From the NCBI GenBank assembly GCA_035048485.1, contig CM068587.1:55532288-55596287 (forward strand): a stretch of DNA of 64,000 nt, given 5' to 3'. Below are positions 44,401-58,500 of this stretch, piece after piece. The notes below the pieces were generated by a model. It did not search any database. It was not told the origin of the DNA and was given only the letters and a program-made list of their open reading frames with translations. How positions within the stretch are numbered: position 1 is the first letter of the stretch; every line of letters starts with the position of its first letter. Made by a program: the position numbers and the translations under genes. Source of the stretch: Pteria penguin. Its lineage: Eukaryota > Mollusca > Bivalvia > Pterioida > Pteriidae.

Positions 44401-47400
44401 AGGGTAGAAAGTTGGTCACTTAAGGAAATTGGACTGTTTACACATTTTGATTTCATTAGATGATTAGAAATAGAGAATAGAGAAAGGTGATTGTTGAAGC
44501 TTAACCCCAGGTGGTCGTTAAAGCATGTTTGACTGTCCATCTTTAGGGCTATCTATGATAGTTTTAATATGGTGCATCGGATGCGAATTGAACTTATTCC
44601 ATCGCCATTGATTTCCAATAAACAAAAGTCCAAAATATTATTCAAACATCGAAAAGAGTGAACTAGTTACTAAATTAACTCCAAAAAGATTCTAAGAAGT
44701 CCTCCAAAGGGAGGTCCGGTACGTTAAGAGTAAAAGAAACCAAACACTCTATATTGCAATTTTTTGGCCTCACGACCTTTATCAAGCAAACTAAGAGGTG
44801 ACAAATATAAAGCTATGTAAAATCTATGTTAACATTTCAAAATTTTTGAAACTTTTTTTTTTTGAAATGGATTTTACATAGCTTTATATTTGTCATCTCT
44901 TAATTAACTCAATAGCAATGGTCAAAACGGCTTTCACACAGTCTGCAAGCACCTGTTATCCATTACTCACTTATCATGCAGAGGTATATCAAAAGAGTAG
45001 ATATGTGACAACTCATGAATGATAAGTAATGATAACTTGGTATAGCTGTGTGCACCAGCGGGAGATGATATTCCTAACTTCATCCCCTCTGACTGTTATT
45101 CGGGTCTCCTACAGATCTAAGGTCTTAGCTCGCTTTCAGACTAGCAGAGCACGGTTTGATGTTGCATATATTTTTATATCATTATGTGTTTTACAATATC
45201 TTACGTGTTTGTATTTTATGATCTCTCAATATGCGATACCTGTTGACCCTTGTTCTTTACATGGAGGATTTTATTATAAATATTTTAATGTACGTCCTTT
45301 GATTGTTCTGCTGTTACGGTGAGTTGGAAGGTGGGCCCGTAAACCGGTTAACCACACCATTTGTTTGGCTTTTGTCAAATTAAATGACTGCCCTAAGTCG
45401 GTATCGTAATTGCACTACAATCAAATATTTTTGTAATGTGTTATATGTGCTAGTATATCATTTATATTCATGTATTGTATAGCTCCATGGTGACTTCTGC
45501 CAAATAACTGAGCCAGTAACTCATTCTGTTAACTCAATAGTCGTGATCCTAATGTTTTAGTGCATATAAGAATTCATGTTAATGTTTTGTATTTTTTGTT
45601 ATAAATTAGAATCATCCAGCAATATACGTCCGAAATTCCATTAATAGCAAGGACAGCAACAGAAATGATCCGAGACGAAGATGTTGACGTCATTCTCGGA
45701 CATCCTCTATCTACAAGTATGTGCATATAATGAGATAGAAGAAAGCTTTGATAGATAATGAAGTTTCAAATGTAAGTTACGCAAGTGTATAATCATGTTG
45801 AAGCTAATACTGTATCCTGTGTAAGTTTCCGGATACCAACAAAAAAAAATAAATAAAATAAAATAAATAAATAAAATAAAATTAAAAAATAAAAAATGAG
45901 AAAAAAAAACGTCTCTGTATAATTCGCATCGCTAAATCATCAAGGTTTTGAGTGCGGTAAAATTAATGTCTCTATATATTTCAGCAAAATTTTAAACCAA
46001 ATGTCTGCATTAGAGAAAATACCTCCATATTTCAAAAACAAAGATCTGCCATGTATTTCCTATATCTACACACCATCAGTTGCATCCAAAATTTATAATT
46101 ACAAAGGGGGTCTGCAGTGTCTTGATCTTAGCAACTCTGCATGCCATCCTCAATCGTGTGCATGTTCCTCATCTTATTTTCTATATTCTCCTTTTGGTCA
46201 TGTCATTACTGGTGATCTTGATATTGTTAAAAACACCAAATTAAGAGAACTTTTATTTAAAGATCCAAAATACAGAGAACCCAGATCATTCACATGAAAA
46301 AGTTTTGAGAATATTATTAACTCGTGCAAAGAATATGCAACATGATGGGCAAAAAGAGAAGAAGCACAGGTCGACACTTCTTCGGAAAAATTAAAAACAT
46401 TACAAGGCTCTGTAAACACCAGATTCGAATCTATTTTCAAAGATTCTGATGTTGTCAGAGAACTTACCTTCCTCCAAGAACGTTATATCATTACACCAGC
46501 AGATAAAGCTTCTAATAATTATACATTTACTTGTAAGAAATATTACTTTGACAGCCTAGTGAAAGAATTAGGATTAAATTCGGCTCCAGGAACTCTTACT
46601 TATACTCTCACGAACATTTCAGTTTCAGAAGTACTTGAAAATCATAAGTCTATCCTCAATACGTTTGGTATTGACACAAGTAAATTAAATTTAGAACTTC
46701 CATATTTGTACTGCATTCCAAAAATGCACAAAAATCCTTACAAACAACGCTTTATCGCTGGTTCCTCTAAGTGTTCTACAAAATTTGTATCGATGTTACA
46801 AAAAATTATCAGAAATTAAATCTGACCTTCATAGATATTGCGAAACAGTTTATTTCAGAAGTGGAATTAATCTAATGTGGATCCTGAAAAATTGAAAAGA
46901 GTTATTAGATCATCTGCAATCAAAAAGTTTTACTACATTTTAATCCATCAAGTCTTTTGACTTTTCGACTCTTTACACAACGATTCCTTATCAGAAATGC
47001 ATTTGCTAGTAAACACGGAACCTGCACATTCAGAGATATAGTTATAGGCCATGATAAAGCTTACTTTGTCAGGGAAAATTCTGATTCCAAAAATAAATAT
47101 ACTGAAACAAATGTCATCCAAATGTTGAACTTTTTTAACGATAACATTTTTGTGGTGTTTGGAGGAAAGGTTTTTTAACAAGTTTTTGGCATTCCAATGA
47201 GTACTTACTGTGCCCCGCTTCTGGCTAACATATTCCTTTACTCATACGAAGCTGAATTTATTCAGTCTTTGCTTTCGGAAGGAAAGAGACAATTGGCTCT
47301 TGGCTTCAATTTCACTTACAGATATAGATATATAGATGGCTTGCTTTCAATTAATAATCCTTCATTCACGGATTACCTTAGCATCATCTATCCAAGTGAA

Positions 47401-49409
47401 CTGGAGGTCAAAGAATCCACAGACAGTAGTAATTCTACTTCGTATTTAGATAATATGTTGTCTTTCTTATTGATGGTCAATTGAACACCTCAATCTATGA
47501 CAAATGTGACGATTTCAATTTAGATAATATGTTGTCTTTCTTATTGATGGTCAATTGAACACCTCAATCTATGACAAATGTGACGATTTCAATTTCGCTA
47601 TCGCAAAATTTCCTTTCATAAGTAGGAACATTCCATCATCGCCCGCATACGGCGTATTCATATCTCCAGAGCATGTTCAAATTACAATAACTTTGTTCTG
47701 AGGGCTGAACGACTTTCAGATAAGCTACTCAACCAGGGTAATACATGTGCTAAACTAACAACGTCACTGAGGAAGACTCTTATTACACAATATGATATCT
47801 CGTTATCCGGACTTTTAAATGATATATGGGTCCGGAGCCAGAAACTGAGAATATACTTAAGTCAAAAATTCATATTCTTCTGTTCATCAATGAATTAATA
47901 ACTGGGACTTGGATTTTATTTAGTTTTATTCTATTGATAAATACGATTAAACCATTCTGCATTAAAATTTATTTGAACGCTTGATAATGGAATAAATTAA
48001 AATGAAATTTTTGACTTAAATATATTCTCATTTTATGGCGCCGGGCCCCGGACTGAGACCGAATCCGATCATTTTACACGGATTTGACACCTCCTGTACT
48101 AGAAGGTTACATATTTTGATTTCTCCATAAATAAATATATATATATGAAATTTACACGATTTTACTCTCTCTACTGGGTATATGTGACGGGCATTTCTAG
48201 CAAGCAGGAGATTCTCACTCTCCCCGGACACCTGATCTCACTTCATCATGGGGATTCACATATGCTCTTCAAGAGGACATGTTTCGATGTTTTCTATATT
48301 GTTTTCTTTCACTGATTTTGTCTGTCCTTTGGTTCCATGATTTTCGGACTTATGGTTTGGATTTATCCATCATCTTTACATTTCAAACGTATACTTTGAT
48401 GATCCTAGGAAAAATATACATAAAAGAATAATTTGACTTTGAAAACTGAAACAGTAGAACACTATCATGTCACCTTGATGTTTTGATCTATAAACACCCT
48501 AATTTTGTATGCATTATTGTGTCACATCGCCGATATTCTATGTGATATTGAGAGGTGGAAACATTTTAAAACGTCTTATAAATAATTGATACCATTACAA
48601 TATTAAATTATAATTCCAGAGAATTGCCTTCATTGTGTTATATGCAAATTACTGTATACGCATGAAACTGTATTGTTTTATCATATGCATTGAAGTTTGC
48701 AGTTCAAAGCATCATTTCAATATAGATGAGATTGTGTTCTTTGAAGTTTCGTATTGTGATGCAAATGAAGTGTTCCGTTTCCAAAAGACGTATAAATTTT
48801 CAAGAGAGAAGGTGATACATAATAATTAAAAGTCACTCTTTTCACAAATCGACTATTAAAGTTGATGAATGCTTATTAGCCGAAAATTTATGGGGAAAAT
48901 ATTTTATTTATTAAAAATGTCCTATTTATATTTCGGTTTTTATTGTTTGTTTTTGTTTTGTTTTAATTTTTGTTTGGTTTAATTGCTTTGATTTATGTAA
49001 TTTGATTTGTTTTGTTTCTTTTTTTTATTTATTTTATTTATTTATTCATTTATTTTTTGGTTTGTTTTTGTTTTGCTTTGTTTTATAAGTCAGCAGACAG
49101 AAATTGTTTTTATTCTCTCTGTCACTTATAGTCTATTGGATTTTTAATGGAATGTATCAGTAATAATGAATTTACAGCACAATCAACACGATCAGGATCG
49201 TATTAATTGCATGAATGCATGAATTGCAAATAAGATATAATTAGTTGGTTAATTTAAACCATATCACAGCTACATCGTCTCGGACGCAGGAGGTAAACAA
49301 CCTCTTAGAAAATGGCGGAATCCGGGAGCCAAATCTGGATGGTCGAGACCTCAAGTCCAGTGTCTGTCTCTCTCTGTCTTTCTCTGTCTGTCTGTCTGTT
49401 TCTCTCTCT

Positions 49410-49507
<98 letters not shown>

Positions 49508-52500
49508 ATATATCTTATAACACGCGTCTTAAAATCCCCATGTCAGATTGGAATGTCACGCTTTCTTCCAATTTCTGATTTCATTGTATCTGTACTATAA
49601 AGGAATTTTAAGTGTCGACACACGTATCTATGAGGACAATATAAGTATATGATATACAGAAAAGAGATGTCAACGGAATTTAAAACTTGGATACTGAATC
49701 TGAAACCACGCCAACGCTACACTGCGTCCATCCTCAGTGTACATTTCATATCAGTATCAACAGCTTTATTCATCTACGGTGTTCAAAAGTGGTTAACTCG
49801 TAATACACTATGAGGGAGTTCCCCCATCCCTCTCTCTAGAGATCTGTACTATTCATGCACCAATTCACCCTTCCGTTTCGCAGACTGTCGAATTTCGTGA
49901 CGTCACAATACATTTTCAATGTTTGTCCGAGGTATGACCGAGGTTTAAAGCATTGTGATGTCATCTAATTTAACAAAATTTCGAGCGTAAATGGAAGGGT
50001 CAATTCAGTATATATGTCTGACGAGACGGAAAATTTAGCCAATGCAGCATATATATAATGGTATAATACATTTGGGATTTGTTTGTTTGCTATCAAAATG
50101 ACACAATCACTGTTTCTTCTATATGTACATTCGACATCTACAGAATGACCGCTCTACAGCCTTATACCGACATTTACTTGAACGTTGCACGGTAACAGGG
50201 AGGTGGAGACTCTTCGAAGGGTATTGTCCAAAATTTTCCGAGAAGACAAGATTCTAAGCCTCGTTCCTTCTGACGGTCAGTCGGAATTCATAAGTTCAAG
50301 GATTTGAGCTTGCTTACAGATGGACAGAATCCGGTTGTCTTATTCTGATGTCACATAACATAATTTTGATTCTAGCATATTATTCCATAAAACATTTCGT
50401 GCTAAAATTTTTAGAAACCTGTTGATCCTTGTTCTCTCCATGGCGTATAACTTACAAATATTTAAACATATGTCTTGGAATGTGCCGCTTTTGTGGTTCG
50501 TAGGAAGGTTGATGGCCGTAAGCACAAGGGTTATCAAACTTTTAAACTTAAACTTAAACATAATGCATTCAAGGTATCACACCCGTTTCCTCCTACTCTG
50601 CCTGTGGACTAATACATTGATATTTCCACATTATTAACTTCTCTGTATAATATGGGTGGTCGCTTACATCTTAAAAGTGTATATTCATTGTCTATATTGA
50701 TTTTGTGTCATGACTGGGAAGGGGGTCCGTTTGCCCATTAACCACATCACTTGAATAACGACTGTCACTTTAATGGACCGTCTTAAGTCCGTTCCGCAAC
50801 TACATTACAATGTGATATTTTTATGATAGCTTTTCAGGTACTGATTCTTGTTTTTGCTTGTAAGTGGTAAAGTTTTTCATACCGCTGAGTCAGGTCGGAT
50901 GTCCCTCTCTCTTTTGTAACCATCGATATACATATTTCTTTTTAAAAGACATATATTTATTGGTGAAAATACATTAATGTAGAAATGAACAACGAAGAAG
51001 TTCCATAGGGTTAACCATATCTCGTAGTCCATGAAATGAAAGGGCAATATCGTGTATATTGTGATATTCAGACAAATGCAAACATCAGTTAATTCGAAGT
51101 GAGACCAGGTGCCTGGGATGAGTAAGCGTCCTTAGTCTGCATGCAGCACTGTTCGCAAAAGTCCTGCAACAACTGTTTAAGTCGAGGAAGTAAATACATA
51201 ACTATACACATACAAGCACAAGAAGGAGGCAAGAACATTAAGTCAAATTATCCTATTCACGGTATGATATGCTGTTATGAAGTTCTAGTTCATCATTTTG
51301 AACACATGGTCTCACCTGCATTTTTGTAGGTAACTCAGTGACATTGTATCAATTACTTTGTATTTGATACTGCTGTTCGCATTTCACATGACTTTATCAT
51401 AAAAACACAAAGATATGTAAATGCGTATATTTAGTGTACCACATACGCGTTCTACACATATGTGTCTACAGAGATACTGAAAGGCTAAACTGTGGAATAC
51501 AGACCATAAATATTTGAAGATAAAACGAATTACCAGTCCAATCTAAAAGTAACAAGAGCAGTGCAGCATAATGCGCCCGTCGCTGATCTTGAAGGGATGA
51601 AATTTAAAAAATATTAGTTATGGCCTAGGCAAAAATTTGCCCACCATATGGACTGTGGTCTTACCCTTTCAGATGTGATCTCGGTTCAAGGTAATGACAC
51701 ACTCTTGGGTCCTAGGTGACCATTCTGTGAAATATAAGTCAAATACATGCAATGGGTAACAAGTTATGTCCCCGACAATGATTTACTCATCATATGCAGT
51801 GTGACTTTGAACTTATAGATGTAACCTTGTTTTAAGGTCAAGACACAACGTTTGGTCCTAGGCAACATTTCTGTGAAATATTATTTGTGACCTTGACCTT
51901 GCAGATATGAATTTTGAGTCAAGGTAATGACATATTCTTGGGTCTTGGGCAACAATTCTGTGAAATATTATTAAGATCCATACAAGGTGTAAAAACGCTA
52001 TGCCCTGAACTAGAACCTAATTGATAAAAACACTGTGATCTTGACTTGGAGATATGACCTTGAAAATCAAAAAGTTTGACCTAAAGTCATAAGAAATAAG
52101 TGTGCAAAGGTCTAGTATAAGGAGTTTGGTCTATACATTGTTTATAATATAATATATATATTCTCAAACATTGGATATTTTTGCCTCACAGTGACCTTGA
52201 CCTTTGATCCTAATATTGAAAATCAATAGTGTTCGTTCTCATGCAATAAGAAATAAGTGTACCAAATATACGACAGAGGTATAAAATACGAAAGTAACTG
52301 ATGTCATATGAGTATGGCACTAACAACAATGTACCACAATGTACATTCACGGACCCCTGAAATTCAGAGTTGATACCAGGTACCCGGGAGGAGTTAGAAT
52401 CTCCTGTTTGGGTAGCCACGTTTGCCGTAAATGCCCTTACATGCAGACATAACAAATATATAATTCAGCACTGTATATATACATGAATGTGAACACACAC

Positions 52501-55500
52501 TGTAGAAAGTGGCACGGCCACATAACATAAGAGAAAAGGGTGTGATAATACTTTAGTCAAACCCTCCGTGAGAAACCTCTTTTACGCGCCCCACATTGCA
52601 AATGAAATAAATATAACATTAATGTAAATTACGAAGGCAACTGATGCCACATGACTATGACACCAACAACAACGCGCAGAAAAATCATCTAAACACAGAT
52701 TTATGCATGATGGAAATACTCCTTAGTTTTTGGAATATTAACAAATTTTTATCAAAGCAAATATTTCGTGTCGCTACATAAACACCGAATTTTCATGATA
52801 TTTAAAAATTTATCTTGTGTGTTTCTTTTATAACATTATTAAAACAATTTCTCAATAAAACATTGTCAGAAATGTTAGACCCTAGCATAAAGCATGACTC
52901 TTCACACAACGATCCCTCATCAGAAATTAAAAGACAGATTAGCGGAAATTATTCAAAACGCATTTACTAGTAAAAACGGAAGCCGCAAATTCAAATATAT
53001 AGTAATAGGCCACGATAAAACTTACTTTGTTAGGGAAAATTCTGATTCCAAAAATAAATACACTGAAACAGCTGTCATCCAGATGTTGAACTTTCTTATC
53101 GATAACATTTTTGTGGTGTTTGGAGGTAAGGTTTTTCAACAAATTGTCGGCATTCCAATGGGCACTAACTGTGCTCCGCTTCTGGCTGAAATATTTCTCT
53201 ACTCATACGAAGTTGAATTCATTCAGTCTTTGCTTTCGCAAGGAAAAAAAAAAAACAATTGGCTCTTGGCTTCAATTTTACTTACAGATATATAGATGAC
53301 TTGCTTTCAATTAATAATCCTTCATTCGCGGATTACCTTAGCATCATCTATCCAAGTGAACTTGAGGTCAAAGAAACCACAGAAAGTAGTAATTCTACTT
53401 CGTATTTAGATATTATGTTGTCTTTCGACATTAATGGTCAATTGAACACCTCACTCTATGACAAACGTGACGATTTCAATTTCGCTATTGCAAACTTTCC
53501 TTTCATAAGTAGCAACATTCCATCATCGCCCGCATACGGTGTATTCATATCTCAGTTAATACGTTATTCCAGAGCATGTTCAAATTACAATGACTTTATT
53601 CTGAGGGCTAAGCGACTTTCAGTTAAGCTGCTCAACCAGGGTTATATATGTGCTAGACTAGCAACGTCACTGAGGAAGTTCTACGGTCGTTACGAGACTC
53701 TTATTACTCCATATGATATCTCGTTGTCCAGACTTTTAAATGATATTCTGGACTGAGACCGCTTTCGATCATTTTACACAGACTTGACACCTTATATACT
53801 AGAAGGTTACCTAATTCGACTTCTCCATATATAAATACATATGGAATTTACACAATTTGACTCTTTCTACTGGGTATATGTGACGGGTGTTGCTAGCAAG
53901 CAGGAGATGCTCACTCTCCCCGAGCACCTGATCTCACTCCATCACAGGGGTTCACATATGCTCTTCAAGTAGACATATTTTGTTATTTTCCATTAGTTTT
54001 TCATTTTCACTGATTTTGTATGTCCTTTGGTTTCATGATTTTTGGACTTGTGGTTTGGATTTATCCATCATCTTTACATTTCAACAACTGTCCATGTGTC
54101 ACTGCTGGTGGACAATTTGTCCCCGAAGACACTTGTCGGGCAGTCGTTTATATATATGGATAATGTTAATAAGAAAACCATAGTGGCTGAGGCGTCGCCC
54201 ACTATAAAAAGGCCTCAAACTGCAGTTTGCAAGGACACGTGCATAGCACTTAACTTAGGTGTCCCCAATATTATCTTAAATGACGTTAGAAATCAAACAT
54301 TTGTGGTAAGCACTAATAATGAACTCTGGTATCAACATGCGGATGGCTTCATAAACATCAAGCCCTGTAAGGTTAAACTAGTTGATGTAATTAAAGATTA
54401 TCAATTCTCCCCTTATGATTGTGAAATATCTAAATGCGGGACCAAAAATTTGACTCTTTCTACTGGGTATATGTGACGGGTGTTGCTAGCAAGCAGGAGA
54501 TGCTCACTCTCCCCGGGCACCTGATCTCACTCCATCACAGGGGTTCACATATGCTCTTTAAGTAGACATATTTTGTTATTATCCATTTGTTTTTCATTTT
54601 CACTGATTTTGTATGTCCTCTGGTTTTATGATTTTTGGACTTGTTCTTTGGATTTCTCCATCATCTTTACATGTGTCTAAAATCTACCTACGAAATGAAT
54701 CCACGGGAAATGAAACATGTTTATAAACAATTTGCTTTGTCGTTCACATGTTTACATAAAATCGCATTGCTTCTATATCAAAGTTCAATAAAAGGCTCCA
54801 TTAAGCTATTTGAAACAAATTTTAGCCAATATTTATACATTTTTCGTTTTCAGATAAATATTAATTCCAATATGCCAAAATAAGGAGAAAATTCGGTGAC
54901 AGGATGTTAAAATCACTTGTTACAATACCTGTATCGAACTTTCGGTTATGAGGGCATTATGATATTGATGTGAACGACGCAGCCAAAAGTTGAGATTCTT
55001 GAAAACTCCTGTCTATGTGAAAAATAATAACAAGGTCTTTTGCATAATGTATGAATAATTTATACGTTTAATAATGTTTTATTTGACATTTGTAGGATGT
55101 ATCCCATTGGCGTACGTCACGGCCGGCTTTAACACTCCTCATGTGAGCTGGTTATCCACCAGTGCCGACCTTAGGGACAAGAGTATATTCACGACGCTGA
55201 TTCGCAGTGGACTGCCAACCTTTAATCGCATAACTGATGCATTACTCAGCGTTCTGAGATATTTTAACTGGAAAATAATATCAATGTTTATGAAAGATGG
55301 TATATAAATTTGATTACTTATTTACACCTGCAATGTCAAAATTTCCGTATCTCTTTTTTTTCTAATTTCTAATTCTCTTTTGAAAGCTAAGAAATTATTT
55401 GAAAAGGAATCTGTATATATATATATATATATGTGGTATCGACATTCCTTATATCACGTATACCAGGAATTTCCACCGTCAAAATTTTCGCTATTAATAT

Positions 55501-58500
55501 GAAAACCCACTAAAATTGCGTTAGTGAGTAAAAATCTGTAGTGAAGTAGTCTTTGTTAAAATTCCTTATGTACCTCTGTATGCACTAACAAGGCTGTGTC
55601 TAATACGGATGCGCAGCATGTCTGCTCAACGCTACTTGACCGGCGGTGAGTTCGTTCTAACTTTTTTCGAATTTACTGTTCCACAAAACATCGTTTTTCA
55701 TAGTAATGATGTCATCTTAGGGTTGACAACCCATCGATGAGTGACGTGTGCGTTTATGACATCACAAGTATTACAATTGGAAATCTTCTATGTACACGTT
55801 CTTTTACGAACTAATTCTACCTTCCTTTATGTTGCAATGACGAAAGCAACCGAAGTATCATGGCGATCGATATGCAGAATTTATAGTGAACTCAATTAAG
55901 TAGTTTTGATAGACTGGTTAAGCCGACGTGCATTAGACGGTAAAGTGATTGGTCATTGACCGAAAGAGCATCATGTTCGAGAACTTCACACAAATGAACA
56001 AGTTATTATATAATCACCAAGGACACGGTAGTGATTTACTTGTAATCGCTAATGTAATTAAGAAGTTGTGAAAATGCCACGTGGTCTACAAGTTTATATT
56101 TTAGAATGAAATACATTTTCAAAATATATGTACCCTGATTCCACACAAAATAATTGATGTACTCTGAATTTAAAAAGTTAATATATGTCTTTACGTATCC
56201 CAATGATGTTTTGGACCAAGTTTTTCTCAATCTTAAGAAGTATTGTTTTTAACATTCATCAATGCACCACTGCCGTATCAGAATAAGTATAGTATCGTGA
56301 GGGCAATGGGATATGGTTTCGACCCTCAAATTACAGATACCTCGTACCCTTACTGTTGCCAATGACGTGATTTTTAAATACGCAAAATTTATTGCCAAGA
56401 CAAGTGTAATATACAATAATTATGACTTCGTCTACAACAATGAATTATGAATTTGCAAGAGAATGTAATTAAAATTTCACCACTTAAAGACGCTTTTTCA
56501 ACTAGTAGAATGTTTCGGCCGGGTTTGATATAGACCAGCCCTACAGACTAGAGGTGTAAAAAAGACTGAATGATGGGTATAACACACCCACCCCCACCCC
56601 TTTTTAAAATTTTAATCGTGAATCTGAGGATCTGTGCTTAGTTTTCATATGTATTGTTCAATACGAATTTTGAAACAGTGCCCAGGTTTAGTCCTGGTTG
56701 TCAATCAGTTAACGTACTCGGTTTATTCAACAAAAGCCAGAGGAGGCATCGGAGTCACGGTACACGCAAATACAACAAACCTGAAATACATAATATTTCC
56801 TTTGATGCTCTTTTGCCATTTATAAATAAACCTTTGGGCCTTCATCACATTCGTACAAAACTTTATTTTATTTCACTCAGAAAATTACACGAGTTGTACG
56901 TATCGTCCAGACAACGTATATATACTGATATAAGCTCTGCAGAGTATAGACTAGGTGGAATTATTATGGACATATCAACCGCTAGACTTTTTCGTCCCGT
57001 CAAGTCGGATATGGAAAAATCTAATCGCCCTTTCATCAAAATTAAATTTGCAAATAAAGGCATTGATTATTTACGTTTTGGCCAAATTTGAAATCATAGG
57101 TCTGTTTTAGAGAAAATACCTCCATATTTCAAAAACAAAGATCCGCCATGTATTTCCTATAGCTACACACCATCAGTTGCATCCAAAATTTATAATTACA
57201 AAGGGTTTCTACAGTGTCTTGATCTTAGCAACTCTGTATGCCATCCTCAACCGTGTGCATGTTCCTCATCTAATTTTGTATATTCTCCTTGTGGCCATGT
57301 CATTATTGGTGATCTTGATATTGTTAAAAACACTAAATTAAGAGAACTTTTACTTAAAGGTCCAAAATACAAAGAACCCAGATCATTCACATGGAGCGAA
57401 AATTTTGAGAATATTATGAATTGCTGAGAGGAATATGCCACACGATGGGCAAAAAGAGAGGAAGTACAGGTCGACACTCTTTCGGAATGGATAAAATCTA
57501 TTGCAGTACTGCTGAGATCAATAATTAAAAAATTACGAGGCTCTGTAAACACCAGATTCGAATCTATTTTTAAAGATCCTGATGTTGTCAGAGAACTAAC
57601 CTTCCTCCAAGAACGTTATAGTCAAAAGACTTGATGGAGTGAATTTTAGTAAAACTTTTTGATTTTAGATGTTCTAACAACTCTTTTGAATTTTTAAGGA
57701 TCCACATTTGATTAATTCCACTTCTGGAATATACTGTTTCGCAATATCTATGAAGGCCAGATTTAATTTCTGATAATATTTTTGTGAGTAGCATCGATAC
57801 AGATTTTGTGGAACACTTCGAGGAACCAGCGATAAAGCGTTGTTTGTACGGAGTTTTGTGCATTTTTGGAATACAGTACAAATATGGAAGTTCTAAATTC
57901 AATTTATTTGAGTCAATACCAAACGTATTGAGGACAGATTTATGATTCTCGAGTACTTCCGAAACGGAAAAGTTCGTGAGAGTATAAGTAGGATTTCCTG
58001 GAGCTGAATTTAATCCTAATTCTTTCACTAGGCTGTCAAAGTAATATTTCTTACAAGTAAATGTATAATTATTAGATGCTTTATCTGCTGGTGTAATGAT
58101 ATAATGTTCTTGGAGGAAGGTAAGTTCTCTGACAACATCAGGATCTTTAAAAATAGATTCGAATCTGGTGTTTACAGAACCTTGTAATTTTTTTAATTTT
58201 TGATCTCAGCAGTACTGCAATAGATTTTATCCATTCCGAAAGAGTGTCGACTTGTACTTCCTCTCTTTTTGCCCATCGTGTGGCATATTCCTCGCAGCAG
58301 TTCATAATATTCTCAAAATTTTGGCTCCATTTGAATGATCTGGGTTCTCTGTATTTTGGACCTTTAAGTAAAAGTTTTCTTAATTTAGTGTTTTTAACTA
58401 TATCGAGATCACCAGTAATGACATGGCCACAAGGAGAATATACGAAATTAGATGAGGAACATGCATACGGTTGAGAATGGCATGCAGAGTTGCTAAGATC

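Noticed and set aside
46290..46900. Multiple selenocysteine codons in PLE copy B
   Set aside because: The TGA codons stand at Trp, Arg and Ser positions of sister copies, not at Cys, so ordinary mutation explains them better.
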